Shown one piece after another: positions 1-9,862 of a stretch of DNA of 30,796 nt; the stretch's first letter is position 1, and every line of letters starts with the position of its first letter. The DNA comes from S009-33 sp041694255. GTDB lineage: Bacteria > Patescibacteriota > Gracilibacteria > Absconditabacterales > Absconditicoccaceae. The notes beneath the pieces are model-generated. The model saw only the letters and a program-made list of their open reading frames with translations, did not search any database and had not been told where the DNA came from. Position numbers and translations under genes: made by a program. Location of the stretch: positions 1 through 30,796 of the forward strand of contig JASMTN010000037.1 in the NCBI GenBank assembly GCA_041694255.1, given 5' to 3'.

Positions 1-183
1 TTATCTTCTACATCTTCTATTTTTTCTTTATATTCCTCAATTATTTCTTGATAATCTTCATTATCTTCTACATCTTCTATTTTTTCTTTATATTCCTCAA
101 TTATTTCTTGATAATCTTCATTATCTTCCTCAATTATTTCTTGATAATCTTCATTATCTTCCTCAATTATTTCTTGATAATCT
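1..183. repeat. in-frame tandem repeats (60-bp and 33-bp units)
   Basis: Bases 1-60 and 61-120 are identical copies of a 60-bp unit. They are followed by 33-bp shortened units (121-153 and 154-183, the last one truncated) that lack the internal YKEKIEDV-coding part. Both unit lengths are multiples of three, so the reading frame of the minus-strand gene is kept. The array runs off the left edge. Perfect identity at DNA level suggests recent expansion by slippage or recombination. Confidence 0.9.
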
Positions 184-398
184 TTTTTTAATTCATCTAT
201 CTCATAACTATACTCATTTTCAAGCCTCTCTCTAAGATTGTTAGTTTGTTCTTCCATTTTATTTTGCATAATTTTAACTTGATCTTTATATTTTCAAGCT
301 ATATCAGACATATTAGAAGGCATTTCTAATATTGCATAAGAACTTCAAGTAATTATTGTACTAGTTATTAACATTGTTCATAATAATTTTTTTTTCAT
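1..398 (-). CDS. secreted Glu-rich coiled-coil repeat protein, 3' end outside window
   Basis: Read with TGA as Gly from the ATG at 398-396. The product starts with a typical signal peptide: MKKK, a hydrophobic stretch (LLGTMLITSTIIT), then GSSYA as a probable cleavage site near residue 22. After about 55 ordinary residues it becomes highly charged and heptad-like, then enters tandem repeats built on DYQEIIEE with DNE or YKEKIEDVEDNE tails. It has no stop within the window, so the total length is unknown. It is probably exported and forms a long acidic coiled coil. I do not recognise a named family. It is divergent from the histidine kinase gene across a 126-base spacer. Confidence is high that it is a gene and low for function. 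Confidence 0.8.
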
Positions 399-470
399 TT
401 GTATTATTGTATAAGATATAAATGTAAACTAATCATAATATATAAATTCTAATTTTCAAGTTAAAATGTT

Positions 471-499
471 TTGACAATTATATTAAATTAAACTATAAT
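471..499 (+). promoter_or_regulatory. sigma70-type promoter for histidine kinase gene
   Basis: A perfect -35 TTGACA (471-476) and a perfect -10 TATAAT (494-499) are separated by 17 bases. This leaves about 20 bases of 5' leader before the ATG at 525. No Shine-Dalgarno sequence is visible in that short leader. Confidence 0.75.
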
Positions 500-524
500 G
501 TATATATATTTATAATATATACTT

Positions 525-1651
525 ATGTTAAAAGGTATAAATGATATATGATTGTTAAAGCAATACTTTCAAGCAGTTGAGGAATTTTCAATTGTTTCTA
601 AAACAGATAAAGCTTGAATAATAACTTATGTAAATGATAGATTTTGTAAAATATCTTGATATACAACTAAAGAACTTATTTGAAAACCACATAATATTGT
701 AAGACATCCTGATATGCCTAAATCTTTTTATAAAGATTTATGGTATACAATCAGCATCAAAAAACAGTTATTTACTGGTGTTGTGAAAAATTTAAAAAAG
801 AATTGAGATGCATATTGGGTTAAGACACTTATAAAGCCCATCTTGGATGAAAATAATGTTATAAAAGAATATATAAGTATAAGACAAGATATTACAAAAG
901 AAGAAGAACAATGGGAAGAAATAGAAAAAAATAAAGACAAATCTATTCAAGAACTTAAACAACTAAATGAGATTAAAAATGATTTTATGAATGTTGCTCT
1001 CATGAACTTAGAACTCCCATAACAACCATAAAAGGCTATGTATCTATGATATTAGATGGTGATGCATGAGATATTGATGATGAAGCAAAGTTATATCTAA
1101 AAAAAGTACTGTCTAACTCTCAAAGGCTATTAGATTTGATAAATGATATGCTTGATGTACAAAAATTAGAATCATGACAAATGGAGTTTAACATAGAAAC
1201 TATAAATATAAAAGAGCTTTTACAAAGTATGTATGATAATATAGAACCATTAGCTAAGGAAAAACATCAAGAGTTAATATTAAATAATAATGTAAAAAAT
1301 CTAAAAATAAATACTGACTATAATAAATTATTACAAGTTATGATTAATCTTGCTTGAAATGCAGTTAAATTTACTCCAAATTGATGAAAAATTACAATAG
1401 ATGCTAGTAACGATGATAAATATATATACATATCAGTTGAAGATAATGGTATTTGAATATCAAAAGAAAATCAAGATAAGATATTTAAAAAATTTGGACA
1501 GATAAAAAATTCTTTAACTCGTGATATAGAATGAACTTGACTTTGACTAAGCATTGTGCTATCTATAATAGAAAAATTAAACTGAAAGATAGAACTTAAA
1601 AGTCAAGAATGAAAAGGTAGCAAGTTTGTTGTAATACTGCCTTTAAAGTAA
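525..1651 (+). CDS. sensor histidine kinase with Aer-like PAS domain, frameshifted at the H-box
   Basis: The N-terminal ~130 residues form a PAS domain very like the FAD-binding PAS of the aerotaxis receptor Aer: GYTTKELIGKPHNIVRHPD, a conserved Trp, then a VKNLKKNGDAYWVK-type strand. A linker leads to the kinase core. The first frame stops at TAA 1020-1022. The continuation is one base out of frame: from 1001 it reads HELRTP (H-box) and goes on to an N-box (NLAGNAVKFTPNGG), DNGIGIS, GTGLGLSIV and a stop at 1649-1651. One missing T between 998 and 999 (GCT-TCT-CAT expected) explains everything. No membrane segment is seen, so this should be a cytosolic redox or oxygen sensor. The next gene is its likely response regulator. 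The frameshift may be a real mutation or a sequencing error. Family assignment is firm, intactness is not. Confidence 0.85.
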
Positions 1652-1726
1652 TTGTTTGATTGATAAGATAAAAATGTAACATTTGTTTGTAAATTGAAAA
1701 AATATTTTAAATAATAAATAATAAAA

Positions 1727-2176
1727 ATGACTAAAAAAATACTGATTGTAGAAGATAATAAAGATTTACTTGAAATGTTTAAATTAAAGTTTGAAAAAAG
1801 TTGATTTGAAGTTTTTACAGCTGAAAATGGTTTTAATAGTTTATCTTTAGCAGTTGATAATCAGCCTGATCTTATATTATTAGATATAATGATGCCAAAT
1901 ATGGATGGCTTTGAAACTTTAAGTGTGATAAGAGAGCAAACTTCTTTAGATACAAAGATAGTTATTTTCTCAAATATTAAAAATAAAGCACATATAGAAA
2001 AGGCTAAGGCACTTTGAGCTGATGATTATCTTGTTAAAGCTGATTATACACCATGAGAAGTTTTAAAAAAAGTTTCTTCAATGATAGATACTACAAAAAA
2101 AGATAATAAGAAAACTATAAAAGTTAAGTGTCCTAATTGTAATGAAATTTTAGATGTTGATATTTCTAATATTTAG
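1727..2176 (+). CDS. CheY-like response regulator with C-terminal CxxC tail
   Basis: 149 aa. It is a complete receiver domain: ILIVEDN with acidic pair E9/D10, phospho-acceptor D53 in LILLDIMMPNMDG, a Ser in the VIFSN strand and the conserved Lys in DDYLVKAD. No DNA-binding output domain follows. The last ~25 residues instead form a short lysine-rich linker and KCPNCNEILDVDI, half of a zinc-ribbon-like motif. It lies 75 bases after the histidine kinase on the same strand, so the pair is probably a two-component system. The output is probably protein-protein interaction; the tail could pair with another CxxC in a dimer. Confidence is high for the receiver and speculative for the tail. Confidence 0.92.
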
Positions 2177-2177
2177 A

Positions 2178-2951
2178 TTATTTTTTAAATTGTATTAATT
2201 TCCAATATATTATTCAAAGTAAGTATCATACAAGATAATATGATATTTTTTGTATTATATTTCAATGTTTTTTAACAAATATATTTCTATTTCTTATTTT
2301 TCTTTTAAACATACTTTTTCAGGATACAAAAGACTTTTCAGCTCTTGTTTTATCTCTTTCCATATGATTTATTTTTTCATTTACCATAAAAGTTTTTACT
2401 CATTTTTCTCTCAATCAGTATATATAGTCAATATCTTCACTAACAAAACCTATATTTTCATCAAATTTATTTTTTTTAAAATATTCTATCTGTCAAAACA
2501 AACTATTTCATCAAACTCACTTTGTTTCTTGAAATTCTCACTTTATTTTTTTATTTACACATACTTTTCATAATATATAGCAAAATTTTATTCAAGCAGA
2601 TTGTATAGTATCTGTATTTTTATAATATATAATAGGTGATATAATAGCTTTTTTATAATATTGTTGTACTTTTGTATATTTATCCAACAAATTATCAAAA
2701 AAATCATTATTATATATTCTATTATCATCATCTAGTAAAAATAGATATTTACTTTCACAATTTTCTATAGCAATATTTCTTTTTTCAGCTATGTTTTTAT
2801 CTTCTGTATAGATTGTAGTGTAATTTTCTATTTGTTCCTTACTGTCAGAATAGATTTTTATATTTAGTTTTTTATTTTGATTTGAAAGGTCTTTTAAAAG
2901 GTTAGTTAATTTTTGATTTTCACCTCTAGCAAATACAGCAACTTCTATCAT
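2178..2951 (-). CDS. family-2-like glycosyltransferase
   Basis: 257 aa, read through several TGA-Gly codons. It has the GT-A fold pattern: an N-terminal MIEVAVFARG strand, AEKRNIAIENCESKYLFLLDDDN with the metal/nucleotide-sugar binding DDD at 74-76, and a later acidic GFVSEDIDYIYGLREKG segment (SED 171-173) in the place of the acceptor or catalytic base motif. The C-terminus (from about residue 195) is very basic, then has a hydrophobic aromatic stretch (YYLVGYLLGIIYW) that probably docks on the membrane. It is convergent with the response regulator, with one base between the stops. The donor and acceptor cannot be told. Probable role: surface polysaccharide or glycolipid synthesis. Confidence 0.8.
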
Positions 2952-3075
2952 ATTATTTTTATATTATTGTAAATTGATATTTTTATATTCCTTTTATTTT
3001 ATAATTCAACTTGTTTTTGTTAAGTTTATATTTATATTTTTTATGTAATTTAGCAATTAAATAAACATATTATCT

Positions 3076-3636
3076 ATGAAGAAAGTTTTTATATTATCAT
3101 GACCATCTTGAGTTGGCAAAACTACTATCTATGAACAATACATAAAAGAAAAAAAAGAAGATAAGATACAAAAAATAATAACTACAACAACTAGAGAAAA
3201 AAGAGATTATGAAGAACATTGAAAGGATTATTATTTTTTAAGTATAAATGAATTTAGAAAACTTATTAAAAATGATGAACTTATAGAATATGCTGAAGTA
3301 CATGAAAATTTCTATGGTTCTACTTATGAAGAATTGGAAAAGATACTTGAAAACAAAAAAGTTCCATTATATATAGTAGATCCTCAATGAGTAAAATTTC
3401 TTAAAAATACTCTTTCTTGAATGTATGATGTAAGAACAATTTTTATACTTCCTCCAAATGAACAAGAATTAAAAAAAAGACTACTTAAAAGAGGAGAGGA
3501 TAAAAATTCTCAAAGTTTTAAAACTAGATTAAATGAGTCTTTAATATGGTTAGAAGAAAAAGACCATTATAATTATAACATTGTAAATGATGATTTAGAA
3601 ACTGCACTTAAAGAGTTCGAAAAAATTATTTGATAA
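3076..3636 (+). CDS. gmk: guanylate kinase
   Basis: 186 aa, normal for the family. It phosphorylates GMP to GDP in the cytosol. The P-loop GPSGVGKT is at residues 9-16, with two of its glycines written as TGA. The GMP-binding TTTREKR segment, the YYFL region, EYAEVHENFYGS and the lid arginines (LLKRGED) are all present. The stop is TAA directly after a TGA-Gly codon, so standard-code annotation would clip the last residue and break the gene. It starts 124 bases from the divergent glycosyltransferase gene and is followed 49 bases later by rlmN. Confidence 0.95.
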
Positions 3637-3685
3637 GTAAGCTTTAATAAATATATTAGTTACAATTTAATTTTAATATAAGATA

Positions 3686-4795
3686 ATGTATAGTATTTTA
3701 AATCAAGAAAAACTAGAAGAATTTAGAAAAAAAGAGCAGTTACAACCTTTTAGAATAAAACAAATATATAAAAACATATTTAAAAATTCTATTATAGATT
3801 TTGATGATATGAGTGACCTATCTAAAGATCTAAGAAATAAACTTAAAGAAAATTTTTATATTGTAAGTTTAAAAGATACAGAAGTTCTAGAATGAACTGA
3901 AACTACTAAAATAAATTTTAAAAATAAAAAATGACATAGTTTTGAAACAGTTCTTATGTTCCATTGGTCAAAAAAAGATAAAGATTGAAATATACCAAAA
4001 TGATACAATAAATCTTTAAATAGAATAACAATTTGTGTATCTTCACAGATATGATGTGCAGTTTGATGTAAATTTTGTGTAACTTGAAAATTATGATTTT
4101 TAGATAATCTAGAATATTCTGAGATTATAGAGCAGATACTTTTTGCAAATGCATACATTAAAAAGAAATTTTGAAAAAAAGATGATGGAACATTATTTAA
4201 AGTAAGGAATTTAGTTTTTATGTGAATGTGAGAACCATTTTTAAATTATGAAAATGTAAAAGAGTCTATAAAATATATGCTTTCTCAAGATTATCTTAGT
4301 TTATCAAAAAGACATATAACAATATCTACATCTTGAATAGTTCCTTGAATTAAAAGAATGATAGATGATAAACTTGAAGTTATGCTTGCTATATCTTTAC
4401 ACAGTGCAAATCCTAAAACAAGGGAAGATATAATGCCTATTACTCAAAGATATAAACTAGAAGAACTTATGAAAGTTTTAGATGAATATGTAAATAAAAC
4501 TAAAAATAGAATTTTTTATGAATATATAATGATAAAAGATAAAACTGATACTTTGGAAGAAGCAAATTACCTAGCAAAATTGTTAGCTAAAAGATCTGCA
4601 CATGTTAATCTAATATCTTATAATGAAAACCCTATAGTAGATTATGAAAGTTCTACTCCAGAAAATATGATAGCTTTTAAAAATGCTCTTGAAAAAAAGA
4701 ATGTTACTGTAACAACAAGAGATATTATGTGAAGAGATCTTAAGTGAGCTTGTTGACAACTTGGTTATGAAAAAGCTAAGAATAAAGGAAAATAA
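3686..4795 (+). CDS. rlmN: dual-specificity 23S rRNA/tRNA adenine C2-methyltransferase (RlmN, radical SAM)
   Basis: 369 aa, the usual length. It methylates A2503 of 23S rRNA and A37 of some tRNAs using a radical SAM mechanism. The 4Fe-4S cysteines are C124, C128 and C131 in CAVGCKFC, with the intervening Gly written TGA. The catalytic pair is C117 (ITICVSS) and C356 near the C-terminus (LKGACGQLGYE), as in E. coli RlmN (C118/C355). FMGMGEP and the STSGIVPGI and AISLHSA segments are in place. It follows gmk with a 49-base gap, so the two may be co-transcribed. Confident. Confidence 0.95.
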
Positions 4796-4817
4796 TATTT
4801 ATATATAATTTTTTATT

Positions 4818-5330
4818 ATGGAGTATGTTTTACTTGCAACAGTATTTTTATTAATTTTATTAGTTTGATTTTACTTTGTAAGTTTTATATTATCTTTAAG
4901 TTCATCAAAAGTTCCTTATGTTTGAAGTTTTAATCGGCAACTTGATATTCTTAAAAAATTAGAATTAGAAAAATGAAAAACTATTATAGACCTTTGATGT
5001 TGAGATGGTAAAGCTTTGAGATTTTTTGAAAAACAATTTGCTTTAAAATGAGTTTGATATGATATTAACTTATTTGCTATCATATATGGTAAGTTATTAA
5101 ACAAATTATATAAAAGTAATGTGCAACTTATTAAAGAAAATTTTATAGGTAAGGATATTGCTTGATATGATTATATATATTTGTATTTGTTTCCAGAGTT
5201 TTTAGAAAAGATAGAAGATTGGATATTTGAAAATAAAAAAAAGGATGCAATTATTATATCAACTGCATTTACTTTTAAAAAACATAAACCATTTAAAGTA
5301 TTAGACAAGAAAGTTTATCTTTATGTTTAA
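4818..5330 (+). CDS. membrane-anchored class I SAM-dependent methyltransferase
   Basis: 170 aa. An N-terminal hydrophobic helix (residues ~4-28) is followed by a compact Rossmann methyltransferase: the SAM-binding motif TIIDLGCGDGKALRF starts near residue 58, followed by the acidic end of strand beta-2 (GVGYDIN) and a DYIYLYLFPEF segment in motif IV. This layout resembles small membrane-tethered methyltransferases such as the mitochondrial FAM173/ATPSCKMT lysine methyltransferases, but that link is by impression only. The substrate is unknown. Its TAA stop (5328-5330) overlaps the stop of the convergent yaaA-like gene. Confidence 0.8.
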
Positions 5331-6046
5331 ACTATTATAGATATATCTATAGTTCAATCATTATTTTCAGTTATTTTTCATCAAAAGTTTTTATAATCTG
5401 TAATTTTATTATTACATATATTTTTTATCCATTCTCATTTTACTTTTTTAACTCAATGAGATATTTTTTTTCAATCTTGTTTATAAAAATTTACATTTAT
5501 TATTTTTGTTCAAGCATCTAGTATAGATTGTTTTTTCTTTTTATGTTTGGAGCAATTTGTTCATTCTCATATTAGTTTTGCATAAGATATTGGAAGCAAG
5601 TTTACTATATAATCTATTTTCTTTTTTTTAATCTCTCAAGGTATAATATCCCAAAAATAATCATACAATCACTTTGTTTCTATAGGTAGTTTATAATTTC
5701 ATATTATATCTTTTGGTTTAACTATACCATACATTCAAGATAATATATAAAAATGATTATCAAAAAAAGATTTATTTTCTATATTTTCATAATCTATATT
5801 ATTATACATAACTCATGAATATCTTTTTATAGCTTCTTGATATTCTTCTTGCTGATTATTACATAAACTTTTATTTAAATTTATTCATTCTTCAAACCTT
5901 TTTCAAGTACATTTAAGATCTTTTTCAGTTGCATTTATAGCAATATTACAAGGTTTTTGTATATTAAAACTTACATTTTCTTTTTCATAATCTCATCAAT
6001 TATTTTTACCTTCACTTGGTGGTATTAAAAATATTATATTACTCAT
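5327..6046 (-). CDS. yaaA: YaaA/UPF0246 family protein (peroxide stress)
   Basis: 239 aa, the family length. It has the diagnostic N-terminus (IIFLIPPSEGK, as in the PPSEGK subgroup), RYSGVMYNNID, LSGMYGIVKPKDII, a Trp-containing YFWDII helix, NLLPISYAKLI and a VNFYKQDGKKIS-type strand. E. coli YaaA limits free iron during hydrogen-peroxide stress and binds DNA; the exact biochemical role of this subgroup is not settled. Its ATGAGTAA start overlaps the end of the upstream membrane-protein reading frame by 8 bases, so the two were one operon. Its stop is shared with the convergent methyltransferase gene through a TTAA. Confidence 0.85.
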
Positions 6047-6152
6047 GGTCTTTAAGTTTATTAAATTTTATATAATGGAATATAAATATTATTAAAAAAG
6101 CAAGTACAAACATAGCATTTTCTATAAGATCTGTTTTTAATCTATAACTTCT
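6039..6152 (-). pseudogene. detached C-terminal part of the small membrane protein (after in-frame TAA)
   Basis: Directly after the TAA at 6155-6153 the same frame stays open for 37 codons. It encodes a basic start (RSYRLKTDLIE), a clear transmembrane helix (AMFVLAFLIIFIFHYI) and a charged end (KFNKLKDHE), then stops at TAA 6041-6039 inside the start of yaaA. The second membrane segment and the tight operon-like overlap indicate that it was, or is, the end of the upstream protein. A nonsense mutation or a sequencing error is more likely than programmed readthrough, because TAA serves as the stop elsewhere in the window. Confidence 0.6.
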
Positions 6153-6422
6153 TTAAGATAATATCTCTGTTCTTGCATTTTCTTTACAATCTTGTATTTC
6201 TTCTTCTGTTCTTGCATTCTCTTGGATTCATTCATTAGTTTTTATAGGTTGTTCACAATTTTGTATTTTATAATTATTATTTGCTATATATTCTTCATCT
6301 GATATTATATATTGTTTAAGTCATGCTCATAAAGCAAGAGCAATATTGATTCATAAAACTATAATACTTACACTAGCAACTATTACATAATAGATTTTAA
6401 TGATTTTATCTGGTATATTCAT
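6153..6422 (-). CDS. small membrane protein, probably truncated by an in-frame TAA
   Basis: 89 aa up to the first TAA. An N-terminal transmembrane helix (residues ~9-33, IIKIYYVIVASVSIIVLGI) is followed by a hydrophilic, Glu- and Asn-rich stretch. Two short imperfect repeats each end in ENARTE and each contain a Cys (NCEQ, DCKEN). The frame continues past the stop into a second transmembrane helix (6039-6152). The intact product would be about 126 aa with two membrane helices flanking a hydrophilic loop. Function is unknown. It lies upstream of yaaA on the same strand. Confidence 0.65.
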
Positions 6423-6559
6423 GATTTATTTTTAATAGATAAATATATTTTTATACATATATAATTTTTTTATAAATTCAAGATTATATATTGATTTTTT
6501 ATATTAAAAGATTATAGGATAAATTGAGCATTGTTGTTTTATTATTAAATATATTAAAA

Positions 6560-6937
6560 ATGACAGTAGAAAACATTATACAACTTCTTGCATTGATCTA
6601 TGTGTTGATAGGTATATCAATGATTTTCAATAGTTCTTTCTATAAAAAGTTATTTGAAGATATGGTGCAGTCAAAATCATTCTTATTTATATCTTGATTA
6701 TTAGCTTTTGTATTAGGTTTTGTTCTTTTACTATATTATCCTGATATTAATTTTTCTAAGGAATGACTAATTGCATTGATATGATACTTGTCATTGATAA
6801 AAGGTATGTTTTTATTAGTTTTTCCAAGATGTTTTACAAAATTAGTTAAATTTGTTTTAAAATATTATAATGTATATTGACCATTAGTATTGTTACTTTG
6901 ATTAATTTTAATTTATATTGGTTTTTTTGTAAAATAA
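6560..6937 (+). CDS. small four-helix integral membrane protein
   Basis: 125 aa, almost entirely hydrophobic. There are about four predicted membrane helices: NIIQLLALIYVLIGIS, FLFISGLLAFVLGFVLLLY, GLIALIGYLSLIKGMFLLVFP and YGPLVLLLGLILIYIGFFV. The pattern of short helices with central Gly residues resembles small DUF2065-like membrane proteins, but I cannot assign it firmly. It sits 60 bases before infB on the same strand. No function is proposed. Confidence 0.75.
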
Positions 6938-6997
6938 CAATTATTTTATTGATTTTGTAACTATTTTATTTATAAACACCTAAAATGTTTTATTTTT

Positions 6998-9388
6998 ATG
7001 TTAAAAAAATATATGATTAAAGTATCGAATATTTTAAATGATTATTCTATTAACAGGAAAGATCTTTTAGTTCTACTTAAAAATGCAACTTGAAAAGATT
7101 ATTCTGAAAATATAAGAGTTATATGAGAGGCAACATTTAAAAAAATTGAAAAAGATATTAAAAATTCTAGAACAGGAAATTTAGATAAAAAGGAAAATAT
7201 CAAAAAGACTTCTAATAATGTTGTAAAGAAAAAAGCAGATCATAAATCTGTAACTTCAGATGATATACAGTGAATGGATTTTTTGGCAAATACTTTATGA
7301 ATAAATTCTTGAGAAAAAAAGTTTTCTAAAAAAAAAGTTGATAAAAACAATAAAAATGAAGATACTAATAAAAGAGAAATTGTTAAGAATGAAGAAAAAA
7401 AACAAAATCTTGAAAAGCCATCATTTAAAGTCAGAAAAAAAGATGATTTAAATAAAAGTAAATTAAATAATAACGATAATTTAAAAAACTCAAATAATTT
7501 TAGAGTACAAAAAAAATGACCTAAAACAAGAAATGACTTTAAAAAATTAAGAAAAGAAGAACAGGAGAAGAAAAGACAATTAGAAAATAAACCTAAAAAG
7601 GTTAAAAAACCAAAAACATCTGATACACTTAAAAAGAAAGATAAAATAGTTATGCAAGATGCTATAACCGTTAAGGAGCTTTCTGAAAGGGTTTGATTGC
7701 CGGTTTCTGAAATTATAAAAACATTTGTTTTAAATTGAATGCCAGTTGGTATAAACTCATCTGTTGATTTTGATACAGTTGCATTATTATCTGAAGATCT
7801 TTGAATAAAGGTTGAAAAAGAAAATGTTAAATCAGATATTAATTCTATGTTTGAATGAAAACTCAAAGATATTGTAGAATCTAAAAATGCACTTTCAGAT
7901 GATTTAAAAGAAAGACCTCCTATAGTTACAATAATGTGACATGTAGATCATGGTAAGACAAAGCTTCTTGATTATCTTAGAAAAACTGATGTTGTTTGAA
8001 AAGAAGCTGGTAGTATTACTCAAAGTATATGAGCAAGTGAAATAACTCATGATGGTAAAAACATAACTTTTATAGATACTCCATGACATGAACTTTTTAC
8101 ATCTATGAGGGCTAGAGGATCTAAAATAACTGATATTGCAGTTATAGTTGTTGCAGCTGATGATTGAGTTAAACAACAAACTATAGAAGCCATAGATCAT
8201 GCAAAAGCTGCTTGAGTTACTATTATGGTTGCTATAACAAAGATAGATAAACCAAATGTTAATATAGATATTATAAAGTCACAAATGTCTGAACATGGTC
8301 TTATGCCAGAAGATTGGTGAGGTAGTATTCCATTTGTTCAGCTTTCTTCTATTACTTGAGATTGAGTAGATGAGTTTCTAGAGCTTATAAATTTACAGGC
8401 TGAAATGTTAGAGCTTAAATATAATCCTAAAGCACCAGCTGTTTGAGTTGTCCTTGAAGCATCAAAGGATGCTAAAATGTGAACTATAGCTACTATACTT
8501 CCTATAACTTGAACATTACATAAGAAAGATGCAGTTGTTGCTTATGATGTTTATGGTAGAATGAAAATGATGAAAAATTGGGCTTGAAAAGTAGTTAAGG
8601 AGGTTCATGCATGAGATCCAGTTCAAATTATGTGATTTGAGTGAATTCCATGAAGTTGAAGAATTTTTGAAGTTTTTGATAGTGAAAAAGAAGCACAAAA
8701 ACAAGTTTCTAAAATAAAAGATCTTATAAAGCAAAATGAGAATAAAAATGTTCTTTCAAGCTTTTTGGATAGAATGAAAGCATGAGAAAATGTTGATCTT
8801 AATATAATTCTTAAGGCATGAGATTTTGGTTGACTAGAAGCTCTTAAGTATGCAGTATGAAAGGTGAACGTTCCAGAATGAATAAATTTAAAAATAATCC
8901 ATGAAGAAGTATGACAGGTTAAGGAAACAGATGTGTCATTAGCAGAAGCTTCACAAGCTTTTATATTTGGTTTTGATAGTTCTATACAATCTTCATTGAA
9001 GAAAAAATTAGAGCAAAAGAAAATTATATTTAAAAACTTTACTATCATATATGAGCTTTTAGAATACTTAGAAAATCTTGCTGCTTGAATGGTTAAAAAA
9101 GAAATTGAGGAAGTTAAAATATGAGAATTTGAAATGCTTGCAATGTTTTTTAAGAAATGAAATGATATGATTATTTGATGAAAAGTTAAGCAATGAGTTG
9201 TTAAAAATTGAGCTCACTTTGGTATAAGAAGATGAGATGAGGAGCTTTGATGAGGTAAAATAACTTCTGTTAAGATAGATCAAGAAAATGTTAATGAAGT
9301 TAAGGAGTGAAGAGAGTGTTGAATCAGAGTTAGGACTTGAAAAAGATTTAAAGAATGAGATATACTTGATATATATATATATGAGTAG
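6998..9388 (+). CDS. infB: translation initiation factor IF-2
   Basis: 796 aa. IF-2 is the GTPase that places initiator tRNA on the 30S subunit and promotes subunit joining. The layout is a lysine-rich, low-complexity N-terminal region (to ~residue 210), an IF2-N-like helical segment (VKELSERVGLPVSEIIKTFV), then the G domain. GTPase motifs are G1 GHVDHGKT (314-321), the switch II motif DTPGHE and an altered G4, TKID where NKxD is usual. Domains II-IV follow, ending with GKRFKEGDILDIYIYE. Many motif glycines are TGA. The start could also be the in-frame ATG at 7013. Confident. Confidence 0.97.
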
Positions 9389-9411
9389 ATTTATATTTAT
9401 TTTTTTGATTC

Positions 9412-9786
9412 ATGCTTAAACTAAAAGAAAAACAATTGCCTGAAAGAAAAGAAAAATGTAATAGCTATCTTAATAAGAATGTATTTAAAACAAAATTAGA
9501 ACTCTTTTTTCTTTTTAGTATTTCTAATTTTTATAGAAAAAAAAATAAACTAAAATGATCTTATGAGTATAATGTAAAATTTAAACTACTTTACAAAATA
9601 ATGAGAAAATATCCTAAATTTTGATATAAACTTATTTGAAATAATGAGTTTCATGGTATTCTTGATATGAATCATAATATATTGGAATATATATATTGAA
9701 AAAAAGATAATAATCTTAAAAAGTCTTATTTTTTTGAGCTTACAAATTTAAGGAATATATGTAATAATTTGGATAAAAATAATTAA
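9412..9786 (+). CDS. hypothetical basic protein
   Basis: 124 aa, rich in Lys, Asn and aromatic residues, with no signal peptide or membrane helix. The middle segment (YEYNVKFKLLYKIMRKYPK, then KLIGNNEFHGIL) looks like an alpha/beta globular fold. No known motif was recognised. It starts 23 bases after infB and ends 76 bases before secG, so it may belong to the infB transcript. The frame contains four TGA codons and no stop, which supports a real gene. Confidence 0.65.
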
Positions 9787-9862
9787 AAACTTATTTTGTA
9801 TTTGAAGTTTGATATAAAATATTTATATTCTACTTTATTTTAAATAATTAACTATTTACTAA

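Noticed and set aside
1..183. CRISPR array or origin iterons
   Set aside because: The direct repeats have no spacers, are multiples of three and continue the coding frame of a signal-peptide protein.
399..524. tRNA or small RNA in the larger spacers (also 2952-3075, 6423-6559, 19057-19213, 21049-21142, 29373-29489)
   Set aside because: They are A/T-rich with no cloverleaf arms or GTTCGA-like T-loop; only promoter-like elements could be seen.
525..1651. Programmed frameshift in the histidine kinase
   Set aside because: No slippery heptamer is visible and the site falls within the catalytic motif; a deletion or read error is simpler. Kept only as an open possibility.
2250..2573. Plus-strand frame of 107 codons
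   Set aside because: It is antisense to the C-terminal half of the glycosyltransferase, which becomes continuous once TGA is read as Gly.
7240..7866. Long open frame on the minus strand (208 codons)
   Set aside because: It lies antisense to the lysine-rich part of infB. The Ser/Phe/Leu-rich translation is the mirror of AAA/GAA codons, and infB itself is certain.
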